Shown here one piece after another: positions 14,903 to 18,478 of a stretch of DNA of 18,478 nucleotides. The position numbers were made by a program, and so were the translations under genes. Source of the stretch: Hondaea fermentalgiana (taxonomy: Eukaryota > Sar > Bigyra > Thraustochytrida > Thraustochytriidae). Below the pieces are notes generated by a model. The model searched no databases, was not told the DNA's origin, and saw only the letters and a list, made by a program, of their open reading frames with translations. The stretch lies in the NCBI GenBank assembly GCA_014084085.1, contig NPFB01000053.1, positions 103,576 to 122,053 on the forward strand, in the 5' to 3' direction. Numbering within the stretch: the stretch's first letter is position 1; each line of letters opens with the position of its first letter.

Positions 14903-15910
14903 ATGGCGGAGACAGACGGGTCCGCACCTCGCGTGAGCGCCGCCGAGGTTCAGGCGCAGGCAGAGATCTTGCAAAAATATCTAGATGCCACCGAGGCCCC
15001 AGCGGACCTCGACGACGATCGCGTGCGCGTAAGCGCCTTCGTTGCCAAACACCACAACGAGGGGCGCAAGATCGCAGTGGTCACCTCTGGTGGCACAGCT
15101 GTCAATCTGGAGAAGCGCGCTGTACGCTTCATCGATAACTTCTCCACGGGTCGCCGCGGCGCAGCCACCGTGGAGCACCTTCTTGAACGAGGATATGCCG
15201 TGGTTATGCTCAGTCGTCAGGGTTCGGCAGCGCCCTTTGCTCGCACATTGCAAGACGCCACATCCACCGCCTTCGACTCCAAGTTCATGGACTGCCTCGT
15301 CGTCGACGAGGCCACCGGGGCCGTGCGAATCGAGTGCAAGGCCGACACCGCCGCCGCTAGTCTCGTACAAGCCATCCGCGAGCACCAGTCTTTTACGAAA
15401 AACGGCATGCTCTTACATATTAGCTTCAAATATCTCTCCGACTACATGCTCAAACTACGAATGTGCGGCGAGTGCGCGGCCCCCGCAGGCCCGTCGGCAA
15501 TCTTCATCTTGGCCGCCGCAGTGAGCGACTTTCACATCCCGCCGGACCAAATGGCCGAGCACAAGATCCAGTCACGTTCTGGACCACTATCTCTCGATCT
15601 CTCGCAGGTTCCCAAGGCCCTTGGCGTGCTTCGTTTTCATTGGGCGCCTCATTCCTTTTTTGTTTCCTTCAAGCTAGAGACCGACCACGACATTCTCATC
15701 TCCAAGGCCCAGCAGTCGATCGAAAAGTACGACATGCACATGGTGGTCGCGAACGAGCTCCTCTCCCGCTACAAGCGTATCTCGCTTGTCACTCGCGCGG
15801 GCGAAACCATCGTCACGAAACGCTCCGAGGAAGAAGAGGTCGAAATCCCAATGGTCGAAGCGCTCTGTGCCGCACATGCGCAGTTTTGCAGTGATGCACC
15901 TAAGGCATGA
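14903..15910 (+). CDS. PPCS: Phosphopantothenate-cysteine ligase (coenzyme A synthesis)
   Basis: A 335-residue, single-exon frame. ATG 14903 (GAAAATGG) is fixed by an in-frame TAG at 14894-14896. The enzyme joins 4'-phosphopantothenate to cysteine, step 2 of CoA synthesis from pantothenate, in the cytosol. Recognition rests on the eukaryotic PPCS/CAB2 signature: VVTSGGTAVNLEKRAVRFID (59-78) with NFSTGRRGAA (79-88), AAAVSDFHIP (204-213), FVSFKLETD (253-261) and VVANELLSRYKR (281-292). The length is close to the human enzyme (about 310 residues), with an N-terminal extension of ~40 residues rich in Ala, Glu and Asp. It stands alone, with no PPCDC (CoaC) domain fused as in bacterial CoaBC. Eukaryotic forms normally use ATP rather than CTP, which I infer here by family. 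All landmark motifs are present, so it should be functional. Confidence 0.95.
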   Translation: MAETDGSAPRVSAAEVQAQAEILQKYLDATEAPADLDDDRVRVSAFVAKHHNEGRKIAVVTSGGTAVNLEKRAVRFIDNFSTGRRGAATVEHLLERGYAVVMLSRQGSAAPFARTLQDATSTAFDSKFMDCLVVDEATGAVRIECKADTAAASLVQAIREHQSFTKNGMLLHISFKYLSDYMLKLRMCGECAAPAGPSAIFILAAAVSDFHIPPDQMAEHKIQSRSGPLSLDLSQVPKALGVLRFHWAPHSFFVSFKLETDHDILISKAQQSIEKYDMHMVVANELLSRYKRISLVTRAGETIVTKRSEEEEVEIPMVEALCAAHAQFCSDAPKA

Positions 15911-16027
15911 AACACGAAAAAACGGTGTCTGCTCTCCCATATGGCGACAACATCTTAGCACAGCTAGCCAATTGCCAAAAGTTTAGCAAATTATTTTCCT
16001 CACCGTCTCAATGGTTCGTGGAAGAGC

Positions 16028-17692
16028 TCACGGTGCCAGTGGTGTACGATTTGACCAAAATACGCTGCTCGAGTTCACGCTGGCGGCGTCGCCACCGACG
16101 CCCAAGGCCGCGGCCGCAGCACTTCGCGGGCTCATCTCAATGTCCACCGTTCCGGCTTTGCTGTCGATGCGAAGCTTGGCTACAGAGCCGCCGCTTGCGC
16201 TTTCCTGGGAAAACTCATGGGTGTTGTCTAACCTGCTCCGTCGAAAACGACTTCCACTCCCACTTGTGCTTCCTCGGTGCAAAAAGGCGTCTTCCTCCAA
16301 GTCTCGGTCATCATCAATCTCGCTCCGTGCATGCGAACGGTCCGGCCCGTTCGACGGTGTGGCAAAGTCAAGCTTGCGAATTGTCAAAGGACCTGGCGTA
16401 AAGTGACGATTCAACGCACCCCTGCGTGAACCTGTTGGCGTGCTCACCGGCACCGCTGTGGCAGCATCCAAGGTGTCGCTGCTACTTCGCCGACGCGGCC
16501 TTGCCGACTTCGAAGCACTAGCCCGGGCCCTACGCTCAGCCATGTCGCGCCGTAAACGCTCCACATACCGCTGCGTCTCGCTGGTTAGAGCAGATTGGCC
16601 TCTTGCATCAAAACTCGCCTCTGGTGCTTCTGCAGACGCAAACGTCGAATCGCTCGCATCCGAACTTGTTCGCCCTCGCGCCGAAGATGGGACCGGAAGC
16701 AAGTCCTTGCGTGCACTATAGAACCTTCGCGAACTCGTCGTCGTCGACGATGCTGTCGTTGTCACTGGCTGCGACCCTGTTGACAAGAGCGCCGACGCTG
16801 GTGTCGGCTGCACATTGCCAGCTTCCATTCCAGCGCGCGCATCTTCCACTTCCCTTGCAGATGCAAACGTGGAATCAATGTTGGGCGAAAGCTGCACGAG
16901 ACGTCTCGAGCCAACCGGAGATGGCGGCTCCTCGACGCTTGTTGCATTGCTCATGGTCGCACTCGCCGTGGTGCTTGTGCCATTAAGAATCGCTCCAGAC
17001 TGCTCAAGCTGCCGCAGTCTTTGCACCTCGTCGCGCAGAGCGGCAAGCTCTTGCTCATCCTGTTCCCGCGAGTCCATCACCTTGGTCAACAAGGTTGCCA
17101 AGGTTTCTTTTTCATTTTGCGTTTGAGAAAGTTCCTCGCGCAGGCGCACGATCGTGTCTCCGTCTTGACGAGCACGTTCCCCGCTTGAGCTCGCGAGCTG
17201 CGTCTGAGCTTCTTCGGTGCGCCGCTGCGCGGTGGACAGCTTGTCTCTCAGCTCGGCAATTTCGTCTTCGTGCGTTCGCTTCGCTTCGAGCAAGACCTGA
17301 AGCGAACTCTGCAACTCTTCGTTTACCTTCTTCACGCCTTCAAAGAACTTTTTCATACGCGACGCTTCCTCCTCGGCCTCATGCACGCGCTGTTGCAGAG
17401 CTAATCGCTCTTCATCGCCACCAGTTTCGTCGCGCACTTGTAAAGCATGCAGTAATGGCGGCGGGGGTGGAGGTGGAGGTGGAGATTCGGGCCGTCCATT
17501 CCTTGAGCGCGGCCCGGCACGCTCTTCTAGTGAGTTGAGGGTATCCTCCTCATCTTCGTCTTCGATCTCTTCGTAGTGCGCAGCATGGCCTTTGGCGGGC
17601 GTCAGCGCCGCAAAGGGAACTGGCGTCGGGGCCTCGAACCTGCCCACTCTTGAAGAGCTCGGTTTAAGTGCCGACCGCAGACCTCGTTGTTG

Positions 17693-17723
<31 letters not shown>

Positions 17724-17995
17724 TGCCTCTGCTGCTGCTGCTCTTCTTGCTGCTGCTGCCCCTGCCCAGGTGCGCCCGTGGCCTCGAGGTCAGCGTCTTC
17801 GCCAGCGCGCGACGGCTGCAGTCTCGAGGAGTTCAAGACGCGCTCCTCCTCCTCGCTCGCCCGACGGCCCCTCCGCGGCGGGACGCCCGCGTGCAGGAGC
17901 TTGAGCCGCGCCGGGGACGCGCCCTCCACGGCCTCCAGGGCCGCCACGGCCTCCGCGATCGCCTCGAGCGCCTCCGTCACCGCCGTCTCCGCCAT
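16028..17995 (-). CDS. Poly-Q coiled-coil protein of unknown function
   Basis: A 655-residue, single-exon frame starting at ATG 17995 (GAGCATGG). Order of parts: Ala/Glu helix (1-35); Gln-rich segment (79-103) with 13 consecutive Gln at 91-103; acidic patch EEIEDEDEED (~142-151); nine-Pro run (~172-180); long coiled coil (~195-337, for example VNEELQSSLQVLLEAKRTHE and LREELSQTQNEKETLATLLT); then a Ser/Thr/Arg-rich tail. DSTFASA occurs twice in the tail (~374 and ~449). A conserved-looking basic helix, SETQRYVERLRRDMAERRAR (472-491), follows the second copy. The architecture suggests a cytoskeletal, centrosomal or trafficking scaffold, but no family is recognised. Its stop lies only 117 bp from the PPCS stop, so the two transcripts probably overlap at their 3' ends. 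Confidence 0.8.
17687..17758 (-). repeat. CAG/CAA repeat encoding poly-glutamine
   Basis: On the coding strand, eight CAG codons followed by five CAA codons make Q13, preceded by Q4-E-E-Q4-R. The mix of CAG and CAA, plus Glu and Arg interruptions, should limit repeat instability compared with pure CAG. Confidence 0.9.
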
Positions 17996-18478
17996 GCTCG
18001 ACGAGTTCGTCTCCGTTGGGTCTCTGTTGCCGCCGGTCCTGCCGCGCGCGCGCGCCGGGTCCGCGACCCTTCGCGCCCCCTCATTGCCCCTGCGCCTTCC
18101 GCGCCCGCACTACATGTCGCGCGTACCGGACCCCGCGCACGCTTCGAGCCCGTGCACGGCAAGCAAGTCCCAGCCAGACCCCGAATGGAGAGAAAACCTC
18201 GCACGCACCATCAAACCTGCCCCATCCACTTCTCTCGCGCGCTGGCGCCCGACCCGTCTTCCCCTCCCTCCGCGGCTTCACCGCGAGCGAGCCTCCGCCG
18301 CGGCCTGTCTCGTCGCAGGGCGGGCGGCGGGCTTTGTCGTGGCGCGGGCATTCGATTCGGAGCGGGCGGTTTTTTGCCATCGGCCGCAGCCGCGGCTCCG
18401 CGGCATCGTCATCCCCAAGAGCATCGCCGCCGCCAACACCACGAGCGTCGGCCTAGTCTCGTAGCTTGGACACGGGCC
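17996..18478. other. GC-rich upstream flank of the coiled-coil gene
   Basis: This holds the presumed promoter and leader of the minus-strand gene. Plus-strand frames through it are mostly Arg/Pro/Ser-rich and antisense to GC-rich DNA. The last ~70 bases (18396-18464) have a plus frame with strongly coding-like codons, discussed as a finding. No gene is supported. Confidence 0.45.

Noticed and set aside
17592..18464. 290-codon plus-strand frame containing poly-Cys opposite the poly-Q gene
   Set aside because: The Cys run is only the antisense of CAG/CAA codons. The coiled coil and consistent composition are on the minus strand. Only its last ~25 codons are kept as a separate finding.

Overview
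The window looks like nuclear DNA from a GC-rich, intron-poor single-celled eukaryote. The evidence is an RGS-domain protein, a SAM-domain membrane protein, a phosphopantothenate-cysteine ligase of the eukaryotic type, a long poly-glutamine coiled-coil protein, abundant microsatellites, good Kozak contexts (for example ACCATGG) and no bacterial ribosome-binding sites or operons. A thraustochytrid or related stramenopile is my best guess, from gene style and base composition only. No rRNA, tRNA, CRISPR array, transposase or viral gene was recognised.

Layout. 1-486: GC-rich flank with a T tract at the very edge. 487-4116 (-): 1,209-residue protein with one membrane segment, a SAM domain and five ~60-residue repeats. 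4117-6027: gene-free stretch with upstream ORFs on the minus strand, then a large AAG/CAG microsatellite and a GC-rich leader. 6028-6672 (+): small, probably myristoylated RGS protein, followed 28 bases after its stop by a strong inverted repeat. 6986-7326: a ~163-bp sequence duplicated in tandem, downstream of the next gene. 7449-9464 (-): class-III PLP aminotransferase fused to an N-terminal multi-pass membrane domain, the most unusual protein here. 9465-13088: 3.6 kb without a gene I can support, but rich in structure (dyad-symmetric E-box-like cluster with nested hairpins, Z-DNA-prone tract, complementary pentanucleotide arrays). 13089-13799 (+): Mpo1/DUF962-like multi-pass membrane protein with very strong codon bias. 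13800-14902: AT-richer spacer with a poly(A) signal and one doubtful minus-strand hydrophobic frame. 14903-15910 (+): phosphopantothenate-cysteine ligase (coenzyme A synthesis). 16028-17995 (-): poly-Q coiled-coil protein converging on it with only 117 bp between stops. 17996-18478: GC-rich upstream flank.

The genes do not form an obvious pathway. They alternate between strands as divergent and convergent pairs, as expected for independent eukaryotic units. One loose theme is that three of the six are predicted integral membrane proteins and a fourth (RGS) probably attaches to membranes through a lipid. I did not find a clear previously undescribed multi-gene system. The strongest leads are the membrane-fused aminotransferase, the dyad E-box/hairpin element at 11721-11796, and the palindromic ACCATGGT that gives an ATG on both strands at 9460-9467.
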